A DNA stretch of 64,000 bases from CAWCUZ01 sp963798795 (GTDB lineage: Bacteria; Acidobacteriota; Vicinamibacteria; Vicinamibacterales; SCN-69-37): contig CAWCUZ010000001.1 of the NCBI GenBank assembly GCA_963798795.1, positions 310,001 to 374,000 of the forward strand, written 5' to 3'. Below, piece after piece: positions 55,165 to 63,711 of the stretch. The translations under genes and the position numbers were made by a program. Every line of letters starts with the position of its first letter. The first letter of the stretch is position 1. The notes under the pieces were generated by a model. That model worked only from the letters and a program-made list of their open reading frames with translations. It ran no database searches and was not told where the DNA came from.

Positions 55165-57551
55165 ACCCCGAACCGCTCAATCCAGACCTGATCCGCCGCA
55201 TCGACGCGTGGTGGCGCGCGGCGAACTACCTCTCAGTGGGGCAGATTTATCTGTGCGGCAACCCGCTGCTGACCGAGCCGCTCACGCTCGCGCACGTGAA
55301 GCCGCGTCTGCTCGGCCATTGGGGCACGACACCGGGCATCAACTTCATCTACGCGCACCTCAACCGGCTCATCGTGCAGCACGACCTCAACATGCTGCTC
55401 ATCATCGGACCCGGCCACGGCGGTCCGGGCGTGGTGGCGAATACGTATCTCGAGGGCACGTACAGCGAGATCTATCCGAACGTGTCGCAGGACGCGGCCG
55501 GTCTGACGCGCCTGTTCACGCAGTTCTCGTTTCCCGGCGGTATTCCGAGCCACGCCGCGCCCGAAACGCCCGGTTCGATCAACGAGGGCGGCGAACTCGG
55601 CTACAGCCTGGCGCATGCCTACGGCGCGGTGTTCGACAACCCGGACCTGATCGCGGCCTGCGTCATCGGCGACGGCGAAGCCGAGACCGGCGCGCTCGCG
55701 ACGAGCTGGCATTCCAACAAGTTCCTCAACCCGGCCACCGACGGCGCGGTGCTGCCCATCCTCCACCTGAACGGCTACAAGATCGCGAGTCCCACCGTCC
55801 TCGCGCGCATTCCGGCGGCCGAGCTCGACGAACTCCTCCGCGGTTACGGCTACGACCCGATCGTCGTCGAAGGACACGAGCCGGACGACGTGCACCGGCA
55901 GATGGCAGGCGCGCTCGACCGCGCCCTGGCCGCCATCCGTCGCCTCCAGTCCGGCGCGCGGGAACGCGGCGTGCCGGATCGCCCGACGTGGCCCCTGATC
56001 GTCATGCGCACGCCGAAGGGATGGACCGGGCCGAAGGTCGTCGACGGGCTGCCCGTCGAGGGCACGTGGCGTTCGCATCAGGTGCCGCTGGCCGAGTTGA
56101 AGACGCAGCCCGCGCACCTGCAGATGCTCGAAGTGTGGATGCGCAGCTATCGTCCGCAGGAGCTCTTCGACGAGGCCGGACGCTTCCGTCCGGAGTTGGC
56201 GGCGCTCGCCCCGACGGGCGATCGGCGCATGGGGTCCAACCCGCATGCGAACGGGGGGCGGTTGTTGCACGAGTTGCGCCTGCCGGACTTCCGCGCGTAC
56301 GCGGTCGACGTGCCGTCGCCGGGCACGTCACGAGCCGAAGCGACGCGCGTGCTCGGCGGGATGCTCCGCGACCTCATCCGGCTCAATGCCGAGTCGCGTT
56401 CGTTCCGCCTGTTCGGCCCGGACGAGACCGCGTCGAACCGGCTGGGCGCGGTGTTCGAGGCGACGAACCGGGTGTTCGAAGCGCGGATCGATCCGGTCGA
56501 CGAACACCTGGCCCGCGACGGACGCGTGATGGAGGTGCTCAGCGAGCACCTCTGCCAGGGCTGGCTCGAGGGCTACCTGCTCACCGGGCGGCACGGACTC
56601 TTCTCGTGCTACGAAGCGTTCATCCACGTCGTGGACTCGATGTTCAACCAGCACGCGAAATGGCTGAAGATCTGCCGCGCGCTGGACTGGCGCCGGCCGA
56701 TCGCGTCGCTCAACTACCTCCTCACCTCCCACGTCTGGCGCCAGGACCACAACGGCTTCAGCCATCAGGACCCCGGCTTCATCGACCACGTCGTCAACAA
56801 GAAGGCCGACATCGTGCGCATCTACCTGCCGCCCGACGCGAACACGCTGCTGTCGGTGGCCGACCACTGCCTGCGGAGCCGCAACTACGTCAACGTGATC
56901 GTGGCGGGCAAGCAGCCCGAGCTGCAGTGGCTGGGCATGGAGGATGCCGTCCGCCACTGCACCGCCGGCATCGGCATCTGGACGTGGGCCAGCAACGCGC
57001 TCGACCGCGAGCCGGACGTCGTGATGGCCTGCGCGGGGGACGTGCCCACGCTCGAGACGCTGGCGGCCGTGGACCTGCTGCGCGAGCACGTGCCGGACCT
57101 CGCGATTCGCGTCGTCAACGTCGTCGATCTGATGACGCTCCAACCGCACACCGAGCACCCGCACGGGCTCCACGACGCGGAATTCGACGCGCTCTTCACG
57201 ACCAGCAAGCCGGTCATCTTCGCCTTCCACGGCTATCCGTGGCTCATCCACCGGCTCACCTACCGCCGGCGCAATCATCACAACCTGCACGTCCGGGGCT
57301 ACAAGGAGGAGGGCACCACCACGACGCCGTTCGACATGGTGGTGCTGAACGATCTCGATCGGTTCCACCTGGTGGGCGACGTCATCGACCGCGTGCCGGG
57401 ACTCAACGTCCGGGCGGCGCCGGTCCGCCAGCTCGTGCGGGACAAGCTGATCGCGCACAAGGAGTACATCCACGCGCACGGCGAGGACATGCCGGAGGTG
57501 CGGGAGTGGCAGTGGCGATCAGGAAATCGCGGAGGAGACGGGGGGGCGTAG
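55161..57551 (+). CDS. Xylulose-5-phosphate/fructose-6-phosphate phosphoketolase
   Basis: 796 aa, the normal length. Thiamine diphosphate enzyme with YLSVGQIYLCGNPLL, LLIIGPGHGGPGVVANTYLEG, the GDGEAETGALATSWHS metal/TPP motif and LTSHVWRQDHNGFSHQDPG. It splits xylulose 5-phosphate or fructose 6-phosphate to acetyl phosphate. Co-translated with the HAD gene and divergent from ackA, it would give the phosphoketolase shunt to acetate and ATP. The last 12 residues are Gly/Arg-rich. Confidence 0.96.
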   Translation: MNPEPLNPDLIRRIDAWWRAANYLSVGQIYLCGNPLLTEPLTLAHVKPRLLGHWGTTPGINFIYAHLNRLIVQHDLNMLLIIGPGHGGPGVVANTYLEGTYSEIYPNVSQDAAGLTRLFTQFSFPGGIPSHAAPETPGSINEGGELGYSLAHAYGAVFDNPDLIAACVIGDGEAETGALATSWHSNKFLNPATDGAVLPILHLNGYKIASPTVLARIPAAELDELLRGYGYDPIVVEGHEPDDVHRQMAGALDRALAAIRRLQSGARERGVPDRPTWPLIVMRTPKGWTGPKVVDGLPVEGTWRSHQVPLAELKTQPAHLQMLEVWMRSYRPQELFDEAGRFRPELAALAPTGDRRMGSNPHANGGRLLHELRLPDFRAYAVDVPSPGTSRAEATRVLGGMLRDLIRLNAESRSFRLFGPDETASNRLGAVFEATNRVFEARIDPVDEHLARDGRVMEVLSEHLCQGWLEGYLLTGRHGLFSCYEAFIHVVDSMFNQHAKWLKICRALDWRRPIASLNYLLTSHVWRQDHNGFSHQDPGFIDHVVNKKADIVRIYLPPDANTLLSVADHCLRSRNYVNVIVAGKQPELQWLGMEDAVRHCTAGIGIWTWASNALDREPDVVMACAGDVPTLETLAAVDLLREHVPDLAIRVVNVVDLMTLQPHTEHPHGLHDAEFDALFTTSKPVIFAFHGYPWLIHRLTYRRRNHHNLHVRGYKEEGTTTTPFDMVVLNDLDRFHLVGDVIDRVPGLNVRAAPVRQLVRDKLIAHKEYIHAHGEDMPEVREWQWRSGNRGGDGGA

Positions 57552-57580
57552 AAAAGAACCTCGACGAGGCCTGGCTCGCC

Positions 57581-57586
57581 TACACT
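57581..57586 (+). promoter_or_regulatory. -10 element of GH127-like gene (TACACT, 7 nt before ATG)
   Basis: TACACT, then TTCGCCT, then ATG. It sits in the 42-bp gap after phosphoketolase and predicts a separate leaderless transcript. Confidence 0.55.
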
Positions 57587-57593
57587 TTCGCCT

Positions 57594-60107
57594 ATGCCCT
57601 CTAGCCGTCGCGACTTCATCCACATCTCGGCCACCGCCGCGGCCTCGGCGCTGGCGTTTCGGCCGCTCAGGATCGACGCCGCGGGCGCCCAGGCATCGGC
57701 CGCGTCGACCGCTGCGCCTGGGCTGGAGCAGACACTCCGGCGGGCCCACCCGGTGCCGCTCGGTCAGGTGCGTATTGCGGGCGGGCCGGTCAAGCACGCG
57801 CAGGATCTCGATGCCGCCTACCTGCTGGCGCTCGACCCGGATCGGATGATGGCGTTCTACCGCACGCGCGCCGGCCTCGAGCCGAAAGCCCAGCCGTACG
57901 GCGGATGGGACGGCCCCGGTCGCAATCTCACCGGGCACATTGCCGGGCATCACCTGTCGGCCGTCAGCCTGATGTATCAGGCCACGGGCGACGCGCGATT
58001 CAAGCAGCGCGCCGACTACCTCGTCAGCGAACTGAAGATCGTCCAGGACAAGAACGGCGACGGCTATCTGAGCGCGCTGGAGAACGGACGCGAGGCGTTT
58101 GCCGCGCTGTCGAGGGGCGAGATCCGATCCGCCGCGTTCGACCTGAACGGCCTCTGGTCGCCCTGGTACACGCTGCACAAGACGTTTGCGGGCCTGCGCG
58201 ACGCCTACCGCCACACCGGCAATCGCACGGCGCTCGACGTGGAAGTGAAGTTCGCCGCCTGGGCCGAGGGCGTCGTCGCGCCGCTGAGCGACGCGCAGAT
58301 GGCCGAGATGCTCAATACCGAGCAGGGCGGCATCCTCGAATCGTTCGCCGATCTGTATGCCGACACCGGCGACCGGCGCTGGCTCACGCTGTCGTACCGG
58401 TTCGAGCATCACGCGTTCACCGACGCGCTCAAACGAGGCCAGGACAACCTGAACGGCAAACACGGCAACTGTCAGATCCCCAAGCTGGTCGGCGCCGCCG
58501 CGCGCTACGGCTGCACCGCCGACGCGGGCGATCTGATGGCCGCCTCCTTCTTCTGGGACGCGGTCGTCGATCGCCATACCTTCGCGAGCGGCGGCCACGG
58601 CCTCGCGGAGTACTTCGGCCCGGCCGACGTGCTCAGTCCGTACGTCGACGGCCGGACGTGCGAGTCGTGCAACGTCTACAACATGCTCAAGCTCACGCGG
58701 CAGCTCTTCGCGCTGCACCCGGACGCGTACCTCGCGGATTTCCAGGAGCGCGCCATCTTCAATCACGTGCTGGCGTCGATGGATCCCGACGACGGCCGCA
58801 CGTCCTACATGGTGCCGGTCGGCCGCTCGGAACAGCAGGAGTACCAGAACATGCAGCAGAGCTTCACCTGCTGCGTGGGCAGCGGCATGGAGAACCATGC
58901 CCTCTACGGCGACGGTCTCTACTACGAGTCGGCCGCCCCGGGCGCCGAGACCATCTGGGTCAACCTGTTCATCCCCTCGACCGCCGCGTTTGCGCTCGGC
59001 GGCATGAAGCTGACGATGGACACCAACCTCCCCGACGGCGACTCGGCCAGGATGTCACTGGCGATGCCGGCGGCGAAGACCTTCACGCTGGCGGTGCGCC
59101 GGCCGAGCTGGGCCGGAGACGGCTTCTCGATCACGGTGAACGGCGAATCGCTGCCGCAACCGCCGCTCGCGAGCCTCGCCGCCGGCCCCGCAGGCGGCCG
59201 TCGCGTCGAGGCGCACCGGACGACGCCGCAGCCGAGCACGTTCGTCGAGATCCGCCGCGAGTGGAAGAGCGGCGACGTCATCGATCTGGCGCTGCCGAAG
59301 TCGCTGCGCCTCGAACCGACGCCGGACAACGCGACGGTCACGGCCATCCTCTGGGGCCCGCTCGCGCTGGCGGCCGACTGGGGGCCGGCGACGCGAGGCC
59401 GCGGTCCGGCCGGTTCAGCGGCCGCCCCCGTGCCGGTGCTCGTCGCCGCCGATCGGCCCATGGACGACTGGGTGAAGCCGGCTGGTGCGCCCGGTGACTT
59501 CCGCGCGCCGGGCGTCGGCCGCGTGCCCGCGGACCCGTCGGCCGCGCCGACCGACATCACGCTCGCGCCGTTCTACCGGACGCAGGAACGCCGCTACGGC
59601 CTCTACTTCGACGTGGTCACACCGGCCGAGTTCGACGCCCGTGCCGCCGTCGAGGCCGCCGAACGCGAGCGGCTTCGCACACTCGAGGCGGCGACGGTGG
59701 CGTTCGTCCAGCCGGGCCGCGGCCAGCAGGAACAGCAGGAGTTCAACTACCAGAGCGAGCCGGCGCAGCGGCAGCCCCTGCGCGTCGGCGCCCGCTCGGG
59801 CCGCGGCGGTCCCGGCTGGTTCTCGTACGACCTCGCGGTGGACCGCGCGTCGGCGATGGCGCTCGTGGTCACGTATCTCAACGAACTGGGCCAGCCGCCC
59901 GCGAGCGGCGACTTCCAGATCCTCGTCGACGGCACGCCGGTTGCGCGATTCGCGCCGAACCCGACGGCGACAGGCTTTTACGACGCGCAGTACGCAATTC
60001 CCGCCGCGCTGACGTCCGGCAAGAGCAAGGTCACGGTGAAGTTCCAGGCCGAGCCGGAGCGCCGCATCGCGCCCGTATTCGGCGTGCGCACGATTCGCGT
60101 GTCGTAG
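57594..60107 (+). CDS. GH127-like beta-L-arabinofuranosidase (DUF1680 family), Tat-exported
   Basis: 837 aa. A twin-arginine signal (SRRDFIHISATAAASALAF) precedes a long (alpha/alpha) barrel with YGGWDGPGRNLTGHIAGHHL, GLWSPWYTLHKTFAGLRDA, TCESCNVYNMLKLTRQLF and SFTCCVGSGMENHALY. The cysteines in ESC and TCC, with a preceding glutamate, match the zinc-thiolate site of GH127. C-terminal beta-sandwich modules follow (FQILVDGTPVARF). It probably removes L-arabinofuranose or related residues from plant glycans in the periplasm. No transporter adjoins. TACACT lies 7 nt before the ATG. Confidence 0.9.
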   Translation: MPSSRRDFIHISATAAASALAFRPLRIDAAGAQASAASTAAPGLEQTLRRAHPVPLGQVRIAGGPVKHAQDLDAAYLLALDPDRMMAFYRTRAGLEPKAQPYGGWDGPGRNLTGHIAGHHLSAVSLMYQATGDARFKQRADYLVSELKIVQDKNGDGYLSALENGREAFAALSRGEIRSAAFDLNGLWSPWYTLHKTFAGLRDAYRHTGNRTALDVEVKFAAWAEGVVAPLSDAQMAEMLNTEQGGILESFADLYADTGDRRWLTLSYRFEHHAFTDALKRGQDNLNGKHGNCQIPKLVGAAARYGCTADAGDLMAASFFWDAVVDRHTFASGGHGLAEYFGPADVLSPYVDGRTCESCNVYNMLKLTRQLFALHPDAYLADFQERAIFNHVLASMDPDDGRTSYMVPVGRSEQQEYQNMQQSFTCCVGSGMENHALYGDGLYYESAAPGAETIWVNLFIPSTAAFALGGMKLTMDTNLPDGDSARMSLAMPAAKTFTLAVRRPSWAGDGFSITVNGESLPQPPLASLAAGPAGGRRVEAHRTTPQPSTFVEIRREWKSGDVIDLALPKSLRLEPTPDNATVTAILWGPLALAADWGPATRGRGPAGSAAAPVPVLVAADRPMDDWVKPAGAPGDFRAPGVGRVPADPSAAPTDITLAPFYRTQERRYGLYFDVVTPAEFDARAAVEAAERERLRTLEAATVAFVQPGRGQQEQQEFNYQSEPAQRQPLRVGARSGRGGPGWFSYDLAVDRASAMALVVTYLNELGQPPASGDFQILVDGTPVARFAPNPTATGFYDAQYAIPAALTSGKSKVTVKFQAEPERRIAPVFGVRTIRVS

Positions 60108-60114
60108 CGGGGGC

Positions 60115-60198
60115 TGCGGAGTGCGAGGTGCGGAGTGCTGGGTGCGGAGTGCGAGGGCCGGAGTGCTGGGTCCGAAGTGCCTGATGCGACGTGCTCGG
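60115..60198. repeat. Six tandem 14-bp units between GH127-like gene and tRNA-Glu
   Basis: Units of TGCGGAGTGCNNGG: copies 1 to 3 differ only at the N positions, and copies 4 to 6 decay progressively. A reverse-complement stretch (CACCCCGCACTCCACC) follows near 60218-60233, so the region could fold. It ends 66 nt before tRNA-Glu. Confidence 0.9.
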
Positions 60199-60264
60199 CA
60201 ACAGCTGCACCGCGCACCCCGCACTCCACCCCGACGTCTGCTATCGTTGACAGGCTCGGCACGC

Positions 60265-60340
60265 GTCCCCATCGTCCAGAGGCCCAGGACGTGGCCCTTT
60301 CAAGGCCAAGACACGGGTTCGAATCCCGTTGGGGACGCCA
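60265..60340 (+). tRNA. tRNA-Glu (anticodon TTC)
   Basis: 76 nt with encoded CCA: acceptor GTCCCCA/TGGGGAC with discriminator G, D-arm GTCC/GGAC, anticodon stem TGGCC/GGCCA with loop CTTTCAA, T-arm ACGGG/CCCGT around TTCGAAT. Unlike tRNA-Pro and tRNA-Lys here, CCA is encoded. Confidence 0.97.
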
Positions 60341-60374
60341 CACTTTGTGGTTCCCCAGGGCTCGAGGAGCGTCC

Positions 60375-61973
60375 ATGAAACCGCTCGCCGCTGCCGGACT
60401 GGCCGCGCTCCTCGCGGCCGCAACGCCGATCACTCCGCGCGCGCAGTCGCCGGCCTTCGACGTCGTCGAAGCCACCATCGCGCAGAGTCATGAGGCGATG
60501 CGCGCAGGACGACTCACCTGCCACGCGCTGGTCGACCAGTACCTCAAGCGGATCGACGCGTACGACAAGCAGGGCCCCGCGCTCAACGCCATCATCCAGA
60601 TCAATCCCAACGCGCTCGTTGAAGCCGACGCGCTCGATCGACGGTTCCGGGCCGGCGGCCTGACCGGGCCGCTCCACTGCGTCCCGACCATCGTCAAGGA
60701 CAACTTCGAGACGATGGGCCTGCAGAGCGCCGACGGGTCGCGGTCGCTCGAGGGGTTCGTGTCGAACAAGGACGCGTTCCTCGTCAAACGCATCAAAGCC
60801 GCGGGCGCCATCGTGCTGGCCAAGTCGAACATGGCCGAGTTCGCGTTCAGTCCTTACGAGACCGTCAGCTCGATCCTCGGGACGACGAAGAACCCGTACG
60901 ACCTGACGCGCGTGCCGGCCGGGTCGAGCGGCGGCACCGCGGCGGCCGTGGCAGCCAGTTTCGGCGCCGTCGGGCTCGGCAGCGACACGGGCAACTCCAT
61001 CCGTGGGCCGTCATCGCACAACGCGCTCGTCGGCATTCGATCGACGATGGGACTCACGAGCCGCGCGGGCGTGATCCCACTGAGCTACCTGGCCGACGTT
61101 GCGGGCCCGATGGCGCGCACCGTCGCCGACGCCGTTGCCGTGTTCCAGGTCATCGTCGGAGAGGATCCGGACGACCCGGCCACGGCGGCGAGCCACGGGC
61201 GCGCGATTCCGGACTATTCGCAGGCGCTCATTCCCGATGGGCTGAAGGGTGCGCGAATCGGCGTGCTGCGCCAGGCCTACGAACGGCAGAACTCGGGCCG
61301 CGCGCGCGGGGGCAACGCTCCCGCCGGACCGGCCATCGACGACGAAGTGGCGGCGGTGTTTGCCAAGGCCCTCGACGAGTTGAAGGCCGCCGGCGCCGAG
61401 ATCGTCGATCCGGCGGCGGTCGATCTTGGGGGCATCCGCCGCGATCCGGCCGCGCGCTCGTGCCGCGGATTTCAGTACGACATCAACGAGTATCTCAGCC
61501 GCCAGGGCGACCGCGTTCCCGTGCACAATCTCCAGGAGATCATCGACTCCGGGAAATTCCACGAGTCGGTGGCCGGCCGGCTGCGAAGCGCCGCGAACGG
61601 CTCACCTCAGGGATCCGACAGCGAGGCGTGCCGGGCCGAGATGGCGTACCGCCACGCGTTTGGCGACGCGGTCACCAGGGCGATGGACGAGTCGAAGATC
61701 GACGCATTCGTCTACCCCACCTGGTCCTTCCCGCCGCGGCCGCTCGACGACGCGCAGCGGCAGGCGGGCGACAACAGCCAGGTGTTCTCGCCCACCTCGG
61801 GCTTCCCTGCCATCAACGTCCCGATGGGCTTCACGCGCGGCGACACGCTGCCGGCGGGCATGACGTTCTTCGGCCGGGCGTGGGACGAGGCCACGCTGAT
61901 CAAATTCGCGTATGCCTACGAACAAGCGACCCGTCTTCGTCACGCGCCGCCCACGACGCCGCGGGTGAAATAG
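60375..61973 (+). CDS. Secreted amidase (amidase signature family)
   Basis: 532 aa. A signal peptide (LAAAGLAALLAAATPITPRA) is followed by the amidase signature fold with catalytic lysine in VPTIVKDNFET, cis-serine and nucleophile region in AGSSGGTAAAVAASFGAVGLGSDTG. Such Ser-cisSer-Lys enzymes cleave amide bonds; GatA-like proteins lack the signal, so this is not the tRNA amidotransferase. Substrate unknown. GAGGAG lies 6 nt before the ATG, which starts 34 nt after tRNA-Glu. It ends at a hairpin pair shared with the convergent small secreted gene. Confidence 0.92.
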   Translation: MKPLAAAGLAALLAAATPITPRAQSPAFDVVEATIAQSHEAMRAGRLTCHALVDQYLKRIDAYDKQGPALNAIIQINPNALVEADALDRRFRAGGLTGPLHCVPTIVKDNFETMGLQSADGSRSLEGFVSNKDAFLVKRIKAAGAIVLAKSNMAEFAFSPYETVSSILGTTKNPYDLTRVPAGSSGGTAAAVAASFGAVGLGSDTGNSIRGPSSHNALVGIRSTMGLTSRAGVIPLSYLADVAGPMARTVADAVAVFQVIVGEDPDDPATAASHGRAIPDYSQALIPDGLKGARIGVLRQAYERQNSGRARGGNAPAGPAIDDEVAAVFAKALDELKAAGAEIVDPAAVDLGGIRRDPAARSCRGFQYDINEYLSRQGDRVPVHNLQEIIDSGKFHESVAGRLRSAANGSPQGSDSEACRAEMAYRHAFGDAVTRAMDESKIDAFVYPTWSFPPRPLDDAQRQAGDNSQVFSPTSGFPAINVPMGFTRGDTLPAGMTFFGRAWDEATLIKFAYAYEQATRLRHAPPTTPRVK

Positions 61974-61976
61974 AAA

Positions 61977-62022
61977 CCCCGGGGCTGAAGCCCCGGGGCT
62001 CCATGCTCGGGCGTTCGCGCCC
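61977..62022. terminator. Two hairpins between convergent amidase and small secreted gene (REP-like)
   Basis: CCCCGGGGCT-GA-AGCCCCGGGG at 61977-61998 and GGGCG-TTCG-CGCCC at 62009-62022, the second with a stable UUCG-type loop and touching the convergent stop. The first shares GGGCTGAAGCCC with 33677-33700. Probable bidirectional terminator. Confidence 0.7.
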
Positions 62023-62375
62023 TACCTCACTTTCGGCATCTCGATCTTGGTGACCGTGATCGCGTTGTCCTTCAGCTCGCCGGTGAGGATGACCGTGTGG
62101 CCCGCGTGGATCGGCAGGCCCTCGAACTTCTGGTTGGCGATCTTGTAGACCTTGTCGTCCTTACCGTTCACGAACACGTATTGCGCGCCGTTCTTGACGC
62201 AGTCGAGCGTGCACTGATGGTCCTTGGCCATCGTGCCGCCATTGGCGCCGTGGTCGGCGTTGCACATCGAGTCGGAGATTTTTCCCGTCCATGTGTCGGC
62301 GGCGCTGAGGGTGCCGCCGCCGACCGTCGCCGCGAGGAACGCGGCCGCCAGCGCCACTCTGATCGCGAGTTTCAT
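62022..62375 (-). CDS. Small secreted protein with conserved Cys motif
   Basis: 117 aa. Signal peptide (LAIRVALAAAFLAATVGGGTLSA), then TWTGKISDSMCNADHGANGG, HQCTLDCVKNGAQYVFVNG and VYKIANQKFEGLPIHAGH, ending in a beta-rich ILTGELKDNAITVTKIEMP. Three cysteines (SMC, QC, DC) and a histidine suggest a metal or disulfide site. I recall similar secreted proteins in Acidobacteria, but cannot name a function. GGAGG lies 5 nt before the ATG. It converges with the amidase and is divergent from the porin. Confidence 0.8.
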   Translation of the reverse strand: MKLAIRVALAAAFLAATVGGGTLSAADTWTGKISDSMCNADHGANGGTMAKDHQCTLDCVKNGAQYVFVNGKDDKVYKIANQKFEGLPIHAGHTVILTGELKDNAITVTKIEMPKVR

Positions 62376-62558
62376 GAAGACCTCCGCAGTAATGGCGGAC
62401 CCTGAGTCCGCCGAATGAGGGAGCGCCTCACAGGATAGCGCGAATCCGGGGACCGGTCACATTTAACGCTCGCGAAACATCGCGGATCCCGGCGCGTTAC
62501 ACGAGGCCGGTAGCCTTGCTCCCGAACGATACGCATAGCCGAGAGGCGAGGAGGCTTC

Positions 62559-63653
62559 TTGACGCGACGAGTCCTGATTTCCGTGGTTGCCCTGGCGCTG
62601 CTGACCGCGGCCGCCCCCGCAATGGCGCAGGTGACGCCGGCGCAGGGGATCACGCCACCCGACGATTCGCAATCCGTGAAGTTCGGCGTGACGATCTTCA
62701 CCGACTTCACGTTCACGAAGTCGCCGAAGAGCACGGATGCGGCGGGCAACTCCATTTCTCCCAGCAGCTTCAATGTGGCCCGGACGTACGTGAACTTCAC
62801 CGGGAACATCTCGCACCGGATCAGCTTCCGCATCACGCCCGACATCGCGCGCGAGAGCGGTGCCGGCAGCAGCATCAGCGGCAGCTACACCGTGCGGCTG
62901 AAGTACGGTTTCGCCCAGTTCAACCTCGATGACTGGATGCCGCGCGGCTCCTGGGTGCGCGTCGGCCTGCAGCAGACACCCCTCATCGACTATCAGGAGG
63001 GCGTCTACCGCTACCGCTTCCAGGGCGGCGTGCTCGTCGACCGTGAGGGCATCCTCGCGTCGTCGGACAGCGGGGCGTCGCTGCACGCCAATTTTGCGAA
63101 CAACTACGGGGACATCCAGGTCGGCATCTTCAACGGCGAGGGCTACAGCAAGGCCGAGGCCAACAACCAGAAGGCCTTCCAGGTGCGGGCGACGGTCCGG
63201 CCCATGGCCACCGGCAGCATGGCGGCGCGCGGGCTGCGGATCACCGGCTTCTACGACGCCGACAACTACGTGAAGAGCGCCGCAAAGCGCCGCGGCGTGT
63301 TCGACGCCACCTTCGAGCACGCGCGGTTCAACGCCGGCGTGATCTATGCCGCGGCGACCGACCAGACGCTCCCGACGGCCGCGAAGGTGTCCGCCCAGGG
63401 ATTCTCGATCTGGCTGACGCCGTTCTTCCAGCAGAAGGGCAACGGCTGGGAAGCGCTGCTGCGGTACGACAATTACAAGCCCAACAAGGACGTGGACGCC
63501 ATTCGCAAGCGCACGATCGTGGGGCTTGCCTACTGGTTCCCGCATCCGGGCGGCGGCGCCTCGGCGGCAATGCTCTTCGACTACGAACAGCAGACGTTCC
63601 CCGGCACGACCAAACAGCAGCGGATCGCGGTGCATGCGCTGATCAACTTCTAG
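62559..63653 (+). CDS. Phosphate-selective porin (OprP/OprO-like)
   Basis: 364 aa. A signal peptide (RRVLISVVALALLTAAAPAMA) precedes about 16 amphipathic beta strands, with FNVARTYVNFTGNISHRISF, VRVGLQQTPLIDYQEGVYRYRF and a terminal phenylalanine typical of outer-membrane barrels. The TTG start has AGGAGG 5 nt upstream. The pstS gene follows after 58 nt, so phosphate or another anion is the likely solute. OprP-family porins vary in selectivity and arginine ladders cannot be read here. Confidence 0.85.
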   Translation: MTRRVLISVVALALLTAAAPAMAQVTPAQGITPPDDSQSVKFGVTIFTDFTFTKSPKSTDAAGNSISPSSFNVARTYVNFTGNISHRISFRITPDIARESGAGSSISGSYTVRLKYGFAQFNLDDWMPRGSWVRVGLQQTPLIDYQEGVYRYRFQGGVLVDREGILASSDSGASLHANFANNYGDIQVGIFNGEGYSKAEANNQKAFQVRATVRPMATGSMAARGLRITGFYDADNYVKSAAKRRGVFDATFEHARFNAGVIYAAATDQTLPTAAKVSAQGFSIWLTPFFQQKGNGWEALLRYDNYKPNKDVDAIRKRTIVGLAYWFPHPGGGASAAMLFDYEQQTFPGTTKQQRIAVHALINF

Positions 63654-63711
63654 AGCAGCAGGCAGACGCACCAGGCATCAGCCGTTGGGCCTCAGGCAGA
63701 AGGAGAGAGAG

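Noticed and set aside
60247..60252. TTGACA just before tRNA-Glu
   Set aside because: A -10 at normal spacing would fall inside the tRNA, so it cannot drive it.
62400..62558. PHO box upstream of the porin
   Set aside because: No pair of CTGTCAT-like direct repeats at 11-bp spacing could be found by eye.
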